This document shows, piece by piece, positions 33,256 through 42,064 of a DNA stretch of 64,000 nucleotides. The stretch is from positions 1 to 64,000 of the forward strand of contig CAYMQY010000004.1 of NCBI GenBank assembly GCA_964392655.1, read 5' to 3'. The notes beneath the pieces are model-generated. The model worked only from the letters and a program-made list of their open reading frames with translations, ran no database searches and had not been told where the DNA came from. The DNA comes from M3007 sp964392655 (GTDB taxonomy: Bacteria; Bacteroidota; Bacteroidia; Chitinophagales; Saprospiraceae). Positions within the stretch are counted from its first letter, which is position 1, and each line of letters starts with the position of its first letter. The position numbers and the translations under genes are program-made.

Positions 33256-36200
33256 ATGTCAAACAAACCGCTTCTGCCGGCCCTTTTCCTCTTGTGTACT
33301 ACGGCAGTCCTCGGCCAAACGTACACCATGACCGGAGCGCCAATAGCCTCCTGTAGCGGCACTTTTTTCGACATTGGCGGCAGTGCCGGCAACTATGCCG
33401 ACAATCAGAACCTCCATACCACCATTTGTCCCGACGGCATGGGCGGCACGCATATTTTGCTCCAGTTCGACAGCCTCCTGCTCGCTCCCGGCGACACACT
33501 TTGCATCCTTGACGGCTCCAATGTACTCGCACCCTTGCTACTTTGCTTCGGCGATGTGTCTCCCGGTCTGCCGTTTCAAGTACAGGCTTCCGCAGCAAAC
33601 ACCGGCGGTTGCCTGACGCTCACGTTTGTATCCAATGCTTTCGGCACGACAGCCGGTTGGTCGGCAGGCATCTCCTGCGCCGCACCGTGCGTGATCCCTG
33701 CTCCCACGAATGTGCAGGTGACCGGCATGAGCGGCGGCACCATGACCTGGGCCTGGGACGCCGTGCCGGGCAGCAACGGGTTTGAAGTCAGTGTGAACGG
33801 CGGCGCCTGGCAACCTGCCGGTGGCGCCCAAACCCACTCGGTAAGCGGCCTGGCGCCCGGCGATCTGGTGGTGATCGAAATTCGGCCAATCCCTGCAAAC
33901 CCTGGTTGCAGCGTGGAGAGCATTACCACCAATAAAACCTACGTTGAATGCACACTGGACGCCTCGGTCGTTTCGCTGACCCCGGCAATTTGCCCCGGCA
34001 CGGCCACCGGTTCGGCGGTGATTGCGACAACCGGCGCAATCGGAGCCGTTCAGTTTTTCGTGACGGGCAACCCGGCTCCATTCGCCAACGGTAATTTTAC
34101 CAATTTTTTCCCGGCAGGAAACTACCAGGTTGCGGCACACGATGCCGCAGGATGCCGCGATACCGTGGCGTTCACCATTACCGAACCGCTGCCGATTGCG
34201 ATTCAGATTACCGTAACCGATGCCGAATGTTTTGCCGACAACAGCGGCGCCATTCAGGCGCTCGCCACCGGCGGTACCGGCGCGATCACCTACGCCTGGC
34301 GGCGTTGCCAGGGAGGCATGACGATGAATGGCCCGCTTGCCATTGACTTGTTCGCCGGCTGTTACGCCGTCACGGTGACGGACGCCAACGGCTGCACCGC
34401 CGTGGCGCAGGACACCATTGGCGAACCACCAAAGTTTGACTTCGTTTCTTCGCAAGATTCCGTGCGCTGCTTCGGTGGGATGGACGGGCGCGCCACCGTT
34501 TTTGCCTCCGGCGCCATCCCGCCTTATACCTACAAATGGGGCAATGGCGATACCAGCACCACTGCCGACAGCCTCAAGGCGGGTTTTCACTCCGTAACCG
34601 TCACCGACGCTATCGGCTGCCAGGCCGTGACCTTGGTGCAGGTCTTGCAGCCGACCCGGATGGTACTCGACAGCATCAGCACCACGCCGATTGCCTGTTT
34701 TGGCGGCGCCAACGGCACGGCCAGGGTTTTCACCCGAGGCGGAGTTCCGGCCTATTCGTTTCTGTGGACCAATAGCCAAAATACCCAAACGGCCACGGGG
34801 CTGGGAGCAGGCACACATACCGTCACCGTGACCGACCACAACGGCTGTACCCTGACCGGCAGCACCGTACTGAGCGAACCAACCGAATTGCTCGCTCAAA
34901 TTACCGTTGGACAAAACGAAACCTGCGCCGGCGCCTGCGACGGGCAACTGACTCTTGCCGTGTCGGGCGGCACGCCATCGTATTCCATTTCCTGGAACAT
35001 ACCCAACCTGCCGCCAAACGAAACCGCACCGCAAAACCTTTGCCCCGGCGGTTACTTGGTTACCGTGTCCGACGCCAACGGCTGCACGAGAACAGCCGCT
35101 GCCACAATTATTGCCGCAATTCCGCTGAGTATTCAGTTTTCCGCCTCCGGCCCCACCTGCGCCGGCAACCAAAACGGCAGCCTGAGCGCTTCAGGGGCCG
35201 GCGGCGTCTTGCCTTACGATTTTCAATGGAACACCGGAGTCCCCGGCAGCGACCTGATGAATCTGGGTTGTGGCGCCTACACCGTCACGCTTTCCGACGC
35301 AATGGGCTGTACGGCGGTCGGCTCCGAAACCCTGCCTTGCCCCGATGCCGTGCAGATTGACAGCATTGTCCCGGCGCCGGTGGCGTGTTTTGGAGGTACC
35401 AACGGATTCATTTCTGTAGTGGCACAAGGCGGCACCGGCACCCTGACGTACCAGTGGAGCGACCCGAATGTGCAGCCGGGACCCGTTGCTTCCAATCTTG
35501 CTGCCGGCATTTACACCGTCACCGTCTCGGATGCAAACGGGTGCAGCTCCACGGCATCGGCCACGGTGGTGCAGCCGCCGATGCTGACGGTTGCGCTTAC
35601 CGCCAAAGCCGTAAGTTGTTTTGGTGGAAACGACGGCGCCGTTCAATCCGTCACTTCCGGCGGCACGCCCGCTTACCAGTACAATTGGAGCATTCCGGCG
35701 AGTACACCCGATTTGTCCAACCTTCCGGCAGGCACATATTCGCTGACTGTCACCGATACCAACGGCTGCACCGCAGTGGCCATGCCCGCCGAAGTTTCTC
35801 AACCGTCCGGGCCGATACAGGTCATTGCCCTGCAAACCCGGCAATCCTGCATCGGTTCAAGCGACGGCGCTGCCGAAGCCACGGCCACCGGCGGCAACGG
35901 CGTACCGTACACGTTTTCCTGGAGCAACAACTTCTCCGGCCCCATGCCTGCCGCGCTTGGTGTCGGCACGTACACGGTCACGGCATCGGATGCCAAAGGC
36001 TGCACCGGCACGCAAACAGTGGCCATTGCCGAGTGGGACAGCATACGGGTAAATGTGGCGTTCATTCTCCCCAGTTGCAACGGTGTGGCCGACGGACAGG
36101 CGGCGGTAAACCAGGTGACGGGTGGCGCTGGAAACGCATCGTTCGACAACTACTCGTTTTTCTGGAACATTCCCGGTACCGGCGATACGCTTTATGTGAA

Positions 36201-37533
36201 CGGGCTGGCCGGGAACCAGACGTACGTACTCACCGTGACGGACCAGACCGGCTGCAGTGCTGTTTTTTCCTACGAACTTGATGATGCACCGCCTGTTTTG
36301 CCTGTGGTGCAGGCCACGGACATCACCTGTTTCGGGCTGGAAAACGGCGGCGTACGGGTTGTTTCCGTACAAAGTCCGCAGCCCATCGCGCAATACCGCT
36401 GGAACAACGGCTCCCTTGGTCAAACGCTGAACAACCTGCCCGCCGGCACCTACACGGTAACTGCCACCAGCACCCTGGGCTGTACCGGAACTGCCACAAC
36501 GACCATCAGCGAACCACCGGAACTGCTCGTCGGACTGAGTTTTCAGGCAATTGTGTGCAACAACGACAGCAACGGCGTGGCACTGGCAAGTCCGCAAGGC
36601 GGTGTGCCCGGCTACACTGTGACCTGGAATACCGGCGCCACAAGCAGTAGTATTTCCGGTCTCGGGCCGGGCCTGTACGCAGTGACCGTGACCGACAATA
36701 ACGGCTGCACTGCTGCCGACAGCGTAGCGCTTAGCCAGCCAAATTCGCCGGTGCTTTCCGCTGAAATCCGGAACCCCGCGTGTTTCGGCCAACGAAACGG
36801 CTCGGCGAGCATATCCGTATCCGGCGGCACAGGACCGTACCGGTTCAGCCTTAACGGGCAAACGTTCGGCGGCTCGGGATTTTTCACAAACTTGCCCGCA
36901 GCCACCTATACTGCCTACGTGCAGGATGGCCTTGGCTGCATCACAACAACCACGTTTACCCTGAGCCAGCCCCCGGCCATTGAGGTGCTGACCGACCCGG
37001 ATATCACGATTTCTCTGGGCGACAGCCTCCTTCTGACTGCCGATGCCACCAATACCTCCGGACTGGAAACGTACACCTGGCAGGCTGCACAACCCGACAG
37101 CATCGTCTGTGCAGACCCGCCCGACTGCGCCAACATTTGGGTGTACCCGCTGTATAGCAATGCCTACACCGTTTTGGTAGCCGACACCAACGGCTGTACC
37201 GGCAGCGCGACCGTGCAGGTGAAAGTGGAAAAACCGCGAGGGGTGTTTGTGCCGACGGGTTTCAGTCCCAACGGCGACGGGAACAACGACCTGCTGGTGG
37301 TACACGGAAAGGGCGCTCAAATCAGCCGGGTGCAGGTTTTTCGGGTGTACGACCGCTGGGGCGAACTGGTTTACGAGGATTTGGATTTCCCGGTAAACGA
37401 TACGCAGCGCGGCTGGAACGGCACGTTTCGAGGGGAAAACTGCCAGGCTGGGGTTTACGTTTGGTATGCCGAAGTGGAATACATAGACGGTTTTCGGCAG
37501 TCGGCACAAGGGAACACCACACTAATTCGATAA
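33256..37533 (+). CDS. SprB-like repeat adhesin with T9SS type B sorting domain
   Basis: A 1425-residue secreted surface protein. Signal peptide (MSNKPLLPALFLLCTTAVLG), a CUB-like domain (about 25-145), a fibronectin type III-like domain (about 155-225), then about 13 SprB repeats of about 75 residues, each ending in forms of VTDANGCTA followed by a Pro-rich joint. The last about 98 residues are a T9SS type B (gliding-motility CHU_C) domain: VFVPTGFSPNGDGNND, FRVYDRWGELVYE, GVYVWYAEV. SprB-type proteins act in adhesion and gliding. The immediate neighbour is a PorP/SprF gene, which such cargo needs for export or anchoring. Confidence 0.93.
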   Translation: MSNKPLLPALFLLCTTAVLGQTYTMTGAPIASCSGTFFDIGGSAGNYADNQNLHTTICPDGMGGTHILLQFDSLLLAPGDTLCILDGSNVLAPLLLCFGDVSPGLPFQVQASAANTGGCLTLTFVSNAFGTTAGWSAGISCAAPCVIPAPTNVQVTGMSGGTMTWAWDAVPGSNGFEVSVNGGAWQPAGGAQTHSVSGLAPGDLVVIEIRPIPANPGCSVESITTNKTYVECTLDASVVSLTPAICPGTATGSAVIATTGAIGAVQFFVTGNPAPFANGNFTNFFPAGNYQVAAHDAAGCRDTVAFTITEPLPIAIQITVTDAECFADNSGAIQALATGGTGAITYAWRRCQGGMTMNGPLAIDLFAGCYAVTVTDANGCTAVAQDTIGEPPKFDFVSSQDSVRCFGGMDGRATVFASGAIPPYTYKWGNGDTSTTADSLKAGFHSVTVTDAIGCQAVTLVQVLQPTRMVLDSISTTPIACFGGANGTARVFTRGGVPAYSFLWTNSQNTQTATGLGAGTHTVTVTDHNGCTLTGSTVLSEPTELLAQITVGQNETCAGACDGQLTLAVSGGTPSYSISWNIPNLPPNETAPQNLCPGGYLVTVSDANGCTRTAAATIIAAIPLSIQFSASGPTCAGNQNGSLSASGAGGVLPYDFQWNTGVPGSDLMNLGCGAYTVTLSDAMGCTAVGSETLPCPDAVQIDSIVPAPVACFGGTNGFISVVAQGGTGTLTYQWSDPNVQPGPVASNLAAGIYTVTVSDANGCSSTASATVVQPPMLTVALTAKAVSCFGGNDGAVQSVTSGGTPAYQYNWSIPASTPDLSNLPAGTYSLTVTDTNGCTAVAMPAEVSQPSGPIQVIALQTRQSCIGSSDGAAEATATGGNGVPYTFSWSNNFSGPMPAALGVGTYTVTASDAKGCTGTQTVAIAEWDSIRVNVAFILPSCNGVADGQAAVNQVTGGAGNASFDNYSFFWNIPGTGDTLYVNGLAGNQTYVLTVTDQTGCSAVFSYELDDAPPVLPVVQATDITCFGLENGGVRVVSVQSPQPIAQYRWNNGSLGQTLNNLPAGTYTVTATSTLGCTGTATTTISEPPELLVGLSFQAIVCNNDSNGVALASPQGGVPGYTVTWNTGATSSSISGLGPGLYAVTVTDNNGCTAADSVALSQPNSPVLSAEIRNPACFGQRNGSASISVSGGTGPYRFSLNGQTFGGSGFFTNLPAATYTAYVQDGLGCITTTTFTLSQPPAIEVLTDPDITISLGDSLLLTADATNTSGLETYTWQAAQPDSIVCADPPDCANIWVYPLYSNAYTVLVADTNGCTGSATVQVKVEKPRGVFVPTGFSPNGDGNNDLLVVHGKGAQISRVQVFRVYDRWGELVYEDLDFPVNDTQRGWNGTFRGENCQAGVYVWYAEVEYIDGFRQSAQGNTTLIR

Positions 37534-37537
37534 TTGC

Positions 37538-37545
37538 TACATTTG
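37538..37545 (+). promoter_or_regulatory. Possible -7 element before the PorP/SprF gene
   Basis: TACATTTG matches TAnnTTTG exactly in the 39-base gap between the SprB-like gene and porP/sprF, suggesting an extra promoter, though co-transcription is also likely. Confidence 0.4.
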
Positions 37546-37572
37546 GCCGTTCATTCGAGGCAATCACACGCT

Positions 37573-38637
37573 ATGAAGATATCTACCCTGATTTTTGGGG
37601 CCAATGTTGCCCTGTTGTTTCTGTTCGCCACAACCGGCGCCAATGCGCAGGATCCGCGTTTCACGCAGTATTTCGCGTCGCCCTGGAACCTGAATCCGGC
37701 GATGACCGGCGCGTTTGAGGGCCGCTGGCGGGTCGCGGCCAACTACCGTGACCAGTGGAGCAGCATCCTGCCTGATGTGCCTTTCCGCACCTACGCCGCC
37801 GCCGCCGATGTGCGCCTTGGCGTCAGCCGAAACGACTTTTTCGCGCTCGGTCTCGGCCTGATGCACGACGAAGCGGGCACTTCGCGGTTTTCCCAAAACA
37901 AGGCGCAACTAGGCGGTTCGTTTATCAAACAACTCGCCGGCGGCCCGCGCCGCGCCAGCCATTTCGTGAGTCTGGGCGCGCAATTGGGTTTCGGGCAAAA
38001 CAGCATAGACTGGGGCCGATTGTGGTTCAGCCGCCAGTTCGACCCGACCACCGAAGCGCCCGATTTCAGCGCCGGAAACGGCGAGCCGAATGCCGGCGCC
38101 AACACGGATGTGTACATGGATTTCAATGCCGGAATCCTGTGGTACACCCTCTTCGGCAGCGAGGGCGGCTATTGGTCGGCAGGGGCGGCACTGCACCACC
38201 TCAACCAGCCGGTAGTCACGCTGGTGGAAGACAATTCGGAACAACTTTACTCCCGACTTTCGCTGCACACGGGCGGATTGTTGCCCATGAACGAAAATTT
38301 CGGCCTGATGCCGGGTGTGCTGGTCATGCAACAAGGCCCGGCTTTTGAAGCCGATCTGGGGATGAATCTCCGCTATTCCAACAACGACCGCAACGAACTG
38401 GCCCTGCGCCTCGGCGCATGGACGCGCCTCGGGAACCGGCTCGACAGCGGCGTACAACTCGACGCCGTTTCCGTGGTGGCTATGCTCGAACTGGAGCGCT
38501 GGATGTTGGGCGTCAGTTACGATATCACCGTTTCCTCGCTGGCCGTAGCCAACAATTCCCGAGGCGCCTTTGAACTTTCGCTCACGTATTTCCATCCGGC
38601 AGAACGCAAGTCGCGCGTTGTTTGCCCACGTTTTTGA
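37573..38637 (+). CDS. PorP/SprF family outer-membrane protein
   Basis: A 354-residue protein with signal peptide (MKISTLIFGANVALLFLFATTGANA) and the family start QDPRFTQYFASPWNLNPAMTGAF...RWRVAANYRDQW. The remainder has alternating beta-strand segments fitting an outer-membrane barrel. PorP/SprF proteins partner T9SS type B cargo such as SprB and are usually encoded next to it, as here (39 bases after the SprB-like gene). The start at 37573 is set by the signal peptide. Confidence 0.94.
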   Translation: MKISTLIFGANVALLFLFATTGANAQDPRFTQYFASPWNLNPAMTGAFEGRWRVAANYRDQWSSILPDVPFRTYAAAADVRLGVSRNDFFALGLGLMHDEAGTSRFSQNKAQLGGSFIKQLAGGPRRASHFVSLGAQLGFGQNSIDWGRLWFSRQFDPTTEAPDFSAGNGEPNAGANTDVYMDFNAGILWYTLFGSEGGYWSAGAALHHLNQPVVTLVEDNSEQLYSRLSLHTGGLLPMNENFGLMPGVLVMQQGPAFEADLGMNLRYSNNDRNELALRLGAWTRLGNRLDSGVQLDAVSVVAMLELERWMLGVSYDITVSSLAVANNSRGAFELSLTYFHPAERKSRVVCPRF

Positions 38638-38672
38638 AACCGGTTTTAACTGCTCACCTACAATTTTTTACC

Positions 38673-40571
38673 ATGAAAAAAATACTCGCTCTGACCACCT
38701 TCCTGGCATCGGTGTCCCTGCTGGCTGCACAGGTTTCTTCCCTGAAAATCACGCCGGAAAAACCCAAAGCAGGCGCTACGATTCAGTTCGAATACGACCT
38801 TGCCGGCGGTCCGCTGGGCAAAGCAACCGAAGCCGTGGAAGTGATGGTGCTGGAATATGTGGCCGACCAGCCGCAGACCCGCGAGGTCATGCTGAACGTC
38901 GGCGGCGGCAAAATCACCGGACAATTTACCCTGAGCGCCAACGCGCAGGTAGCCACGCTGGCATTTCAGGCCGGCGAACGCTGGGACAACAACAAGGGCG
39001 AGGGGTATTTCGTGTACCTGCACGATGCCGCCGGCAAGGTGCTCCCGCAGAGCATGGCCGCCCATGCATTGGTGTACCGCGACTGGGGCAGTTTGTTCGA
39101 ACTCGACCGCAAGGCCACCGTGGCGCTCGACCTGTACAACCGCGCATTTGCCGCCAATCCGGCCCTGAAAAAGCAGTACTGCGTGTCGTACGCCAACTGC
39201 ATCATGGGCGTAAAACGCGGCGACGACGGCAAAACCGAAGCGCTTGCCGTGCTCAACGAGGCGGCTGCTGCAGGCTTGCCCGAAAAAGACCGCGTGGCCG
39301 TGGCGCGCCTGCTCGACCGGCTGGCTGCTACCGACCAAGCCAAACAACTGCGCGAGACCATCACCAAAGATTTTCCCAAAGGCACATTTGCCCGCCAGCA
39401 GCGCCGCCAGGCCATGCGCAGCGCCACGGATATGGCCCAGATGGAAAAAATTATCGAAGATTATCTAAAGGATTTTCCGCCCGCCACGACCGAAGAAAAA
39501 GACGAAGCAGCCGAACTCTACGCCATGCTTGGCAATAAGGCCGTTGAGCAAAAAAACTGGGATGCACTGAAAAAGGCAGCCGAAAAAATGAACCCCGCCG
39601 CCAAAGCCAGCCTGTACAACAACACCGCCTGGAACTTTGCCGAAAAGGGGGAAAACATGGAACAGGCGCGCCTTATGGCTGCCGAAGCCACCGCCTGGGC
39701 GCAGGCTGAAATGGCGCAGCCGAAGTCGCCCAAGCCGGCATATCTCTCCCAGAAAGCCTGGGAGAACAACCGGAAATCCACATTTGCCCAATACGCCGAC
39801 ACCTACGCGTTCATTCTGGATAAAAACGGCGACCCGCAGACTGCGCTCAAGTACCAGGCGCAGGCCGTGGAATTTACAGAAGGCAAAGAAGCGGAAATGA
39901 ACGAACGCTACACCATGTTTCTCGAAAACACCAAAGCCCCCGACCTGCGCTATCGCCTCGAAGGATTCATCCTCCACGGTAAAGCATCGCCTAAAATGAA
40001 GGAACAGTTCCGGCGCCTGTACACGTCGGAGGACAAATCGTCTGCCGGCACCGACGCCTATCTGGCCGGTCTGGAGAAGATTGCCAAAGAGAATATGAAA
40101 AACGAACTTGCCGCCAAAATGCTCGACCAGCCGGCGCCCGGTTTTCAACTGAAAAACCTCGACGGGCAGGAGGTCAGCCTGCAAAGCCTGAAAGGCAAAG
40201 TGGTGGTAGTGGATTTTTGGGCTACCTGGTGCGGCCCCTGCAAGGCGTCGTTCCCGGGCATGCAAACGGCTGTGGACAAGTTTAAAAACGACCCGAATGT
40301 AGCGTTTGTATTCGTGGATACCTGGGAGCGGCCGGGCGATAAACTCAAAAACGCTACCGATTTTATCAAGGGCAAAAACTACACGTTCAACGTGCTGATG
40401 GACACCGAAGACACCGTGGTGGCGTCGTTCGGCGTGAGCGGCATCCCTACCAAGTTTATCCTTGACGCCGGTGGCAAAATCCGTTTCAAAAGCGTCGGGT
40501 ACTCGGGCGACAACGATGCCCTTGTGGAAGAACTCAGTACGATGATTGAACTGGCGCGGACACAACCGTAA
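38673..40571 (+). CDS. TlpA-like thioredoxin-fold protein with helical N-terminal region
   Basis: A 632-residue secreted protein: signal peptide (MKKILALTTFLASVSLLAA), an N-terminal beta domain (about 20-130), a long alpha-helical TPR-like region (about 140-480) and a C-terminal TlpA/ResA-type thioredoxin domain (about 490-632) with VVDFWATWCGPCKASFPGMQ, CxxC at about 520-523, and cis-Pro in SGIPTKFIL. It probably acts as a periplasmic or envelope thiol-disulfide oxidoreductase. No sorting domain is visible. It follows the PorP/SprF gene by 35 bases and is followed closely by a thioesterase gene. Confidence 0.9.
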   Translation: MKKILALTTFLASVSLLAAQVSSLKITPEKPKAGATIQFEYDLAGGPLGKATEAVEVMVLEYVADQPQTREVMLNVGGGKITGQFTLSANAQVATLAFQAGERWDNNKGEGYFVYLHDAAGKVLPQSMAAHALVYRDWGSLFELDRKATVALDLYNRAFAANPALKKQYCVSYANCIMGVKRGDDGKTEALAVLNEAAAAGLPEKDRVAVARLLDRLAATDQAKQLRETITKDFPKGTFARQQRRQAMRSATDMAQMEKIIEDYLKDFPPATTEEKDEAAELYAMLGNKAVEQKNWDALKKAAEKMNPAAKASLYNNTAWNFAEKGENMEQARLMAAEATAWAQAEMAQPKSPKPAYLSQKAWENNRKSTFAQYADTYAFILDKNGDPQTALKYQAQAVEFTEGKEAEMNERYTMFLENTKAPDLRYRLEGFILHGKASPKMKEQFRRLYTSEDKSSAGTDAYLAGLEKIAKENMKNELAAKMLDQPAPGFQLKNLDGQEVSLQSLKGKVVVVDFWATWCGPCKASFPGMQTAVDKFKNDPNVAFVFVDTWERPGDKLKNATDFIKGKNYTFNVLMDTEDTVVASFGVSGIPTKFILDAGGKIRFKSVGYSGDNDALVEELSTMIELARTQP

Positions 40572-40581
40572 GTAAGAAGTA

Positions 40582-41016
40582 ATGAACGTTTTCAGACAAC
40601 CTGTTTTGTTGCGCTGGGCCGACATGGACCCCAACGGGCACGTGCGTCACTCGGTTTACTACGACCTTGGCGCATCTGCCCGCGTGGCGTTCCTGTCGGC
40701 TTATGGCGTGACGTACGAAATGATGGACACCCATCATTTCGGCCCCATCCTTTTCCGGGAAGAAGCCATATTTCGGCAGGAAATGCGCTACGGCGACGAC
40801 CTGTGGATCAACCTGCTGGTCAGCCGGCTGCGGCGCGATGGCTCCCGTTTTTCCTTCCGGCACGAAATCACCCGCACCGACGGCACCCTTTGCGCCACCA
40901 TCAACGTGGACGGCGCCTGGATAGACACCAACCGGCGAAAACTCACCATCCCGCCCGATTCGATCCGGGAAATGTTCGAGGCGGCGCCCAAGTCGTCCGA
41001 TTTTGAATGGCAATGA
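40582..41016 (+). CDS. Hotdog-fold acyl-CoA thioesterase
   Basis: A 144-residue protein of the 4HBT thioesterase family with the hallmark RWADMDPNGHVRHSVYYDLGASARVAFL at 11-38 (catalytic Asp in DMDPNGHV). It hydrolyses acyl-CoA thioesters, substrate unknown. Its start is 10 bases after the TlpA-like gene, and its stop overlaps the start of the glycosyltransferase gene by up to 10 bases, indicating an operon. Confidence 0.92.
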   Translation: MNVFRQPVLLRWADMDPNGHVRHSVYYDLGASARVAFLSAYGVTYEMMDTHHFGPILFREEAIFRQEMRYGDDLWINLLVSRLRRDGSRFSFRHEITRTDGTLCATINVDGAWIDTNRRKLTIPPDSIREMFEAAPKSSDFEWQ

Positions 41017-41981
41017 ATCAAAACGTGCATCACTCCTTTATTTCCATTGTCGGGGTGCTTCAAACCAACCGGCAAATCCGCGATTTGGGCCAATGGCTTA
41101 CCGGCTTGTTTGGCGAACTGAACCGGAATTTCAGCGACTACGAGTTTGTGCTGGTGAATAACTCCTGCGACCTGGCCGGCATTGACGCGGTGATTCAACC
41201 CTTGCCGGAGGAACTGCGCAAAAATGTGTTTTTGATCAACCTGAGTGTACCGGTAAGCCGGGATAATGCCCTCCTGGCCGGCCTTGATCGCGCCAACGGT
41301 GATTACGCCGTGATTTTTGAATTCGATTTTGTCGGGACGCCCGAACTCGTGGTGCAGATGTGGGAAAAAAGCCAGTCGGGCTTCGATATCGTGTATTTGC
41401 GTGCGCCCGAACGTCGCCTGTCATGGCCGTACCGCCAACTTTATACACTCTTTTACGGCATCCTGCACAGGTATTCCCACCTGCGCATTGACCCCCGCGC
41501 GCACCATTCCCGCCTCATCAGCCGCCGGGCGCTCAATTCGTTGCTGCGATTGCGCGAAAACAGCCACTACCTAAAGGCAATTTATGCGCTGGTCGGCTAC
41601 AAAACGACAGCGCTGAACGTAGAACAAGTTCTTTGGCCGGAGCCGGGAATGTCGTTCAACGAGCAGTTCCGCACTTCGCTGATCGCGATCACATCGTTCA
41701 CCACCTTTCTTCGCAGCCTGCTCTGGTGGATATTTGTGCTGTCATGCCTCGTGGCGGGCGCGGCTATTTTCAATGCGGTAAAAGTGCGGTTGACCAACTA
41801 CGACATTTTCGGCGGATACCACCAGACGGTATCCGGCTGGGCGTACCTCGTTGTGATGATCTCGGTGTTTTTCGCCATCACCTGCCTGAACTTGTACGTC
41901 ATGTCCATCTACCTGTCCAATATTTACAGCGAAATCAAGAACCGGCCGCTGTATATTATCGAATCGGTAAAACGCTATTAG
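41007..41981 (+). CDS. Family 2 glycosyltransferase with two C-terminal membrane helices
   Basis: A 324-residue protein with a GT-A fold domain (about 10-225) and two C-terminal helices (about 232-255 and 275-302), the layout of DPM1/GtrB-like polyprenyl-phosphate glycosyltransferases. SRDNALLAGLDRANGDYAVIFEFDF is the donor-binding region; the usual DxD is replaced by E-F-D, so metal or donor binding may be altered. Start ATG at 41007 or 41013 (the latter overlaps the previous stop as ATGA). Likely transfers a sugar to a lipid carrier or surface polymer. Confidence 0.88.
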   Translation: MAMNQNVHHSFISIVGVLQTNRQIRDLGQWLTGLFGELNRNFSDYEFVLVNNSCDLAGIDAVIQPLPEELRKNVFLINLSVPVSRDNALLAGLDRANGDYAVIFEFDFVGTPELVVQMWEKSQSGFDIVYLRAPERRLSWPYRQLYTLFYGILHRYSHLRIDPRAHHSRLISRRALNSLLRLRENSHYLKAIYALVGYKTTALNVEQVLWPEPGMSFNEQFRTSLIAITSFTTFLRSLLWWIFVLSCLVAGAAIFNAVKVRLTNYDIFGGYHQTVSGWAYLVVMISVFFAITCLNLYVMSIYLSNIYSEIKNRPLYIIESVKRY

Positions 41982-42064
41982 TGTCGTCCGGGCGCTTGGA
42001 TTAGAACAGGATCGTCGGCAAATTTGCACCGCATCAAAATTTCTCACAAATCCGATCCCGCCTC

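Noticed and set aside
34380..36720. Regularly spaced repeats that might be a CRISPR array
   Set aside because: The spacing (about 220 bases) follows SprB protein repeats; units are divergent and coding, with no short identical repeats and unique spacers.
35857..37509. Minus-strand open frame of 550 codons
   Set aside because: Shadow of the SprB-like gene, with no signal or domain.
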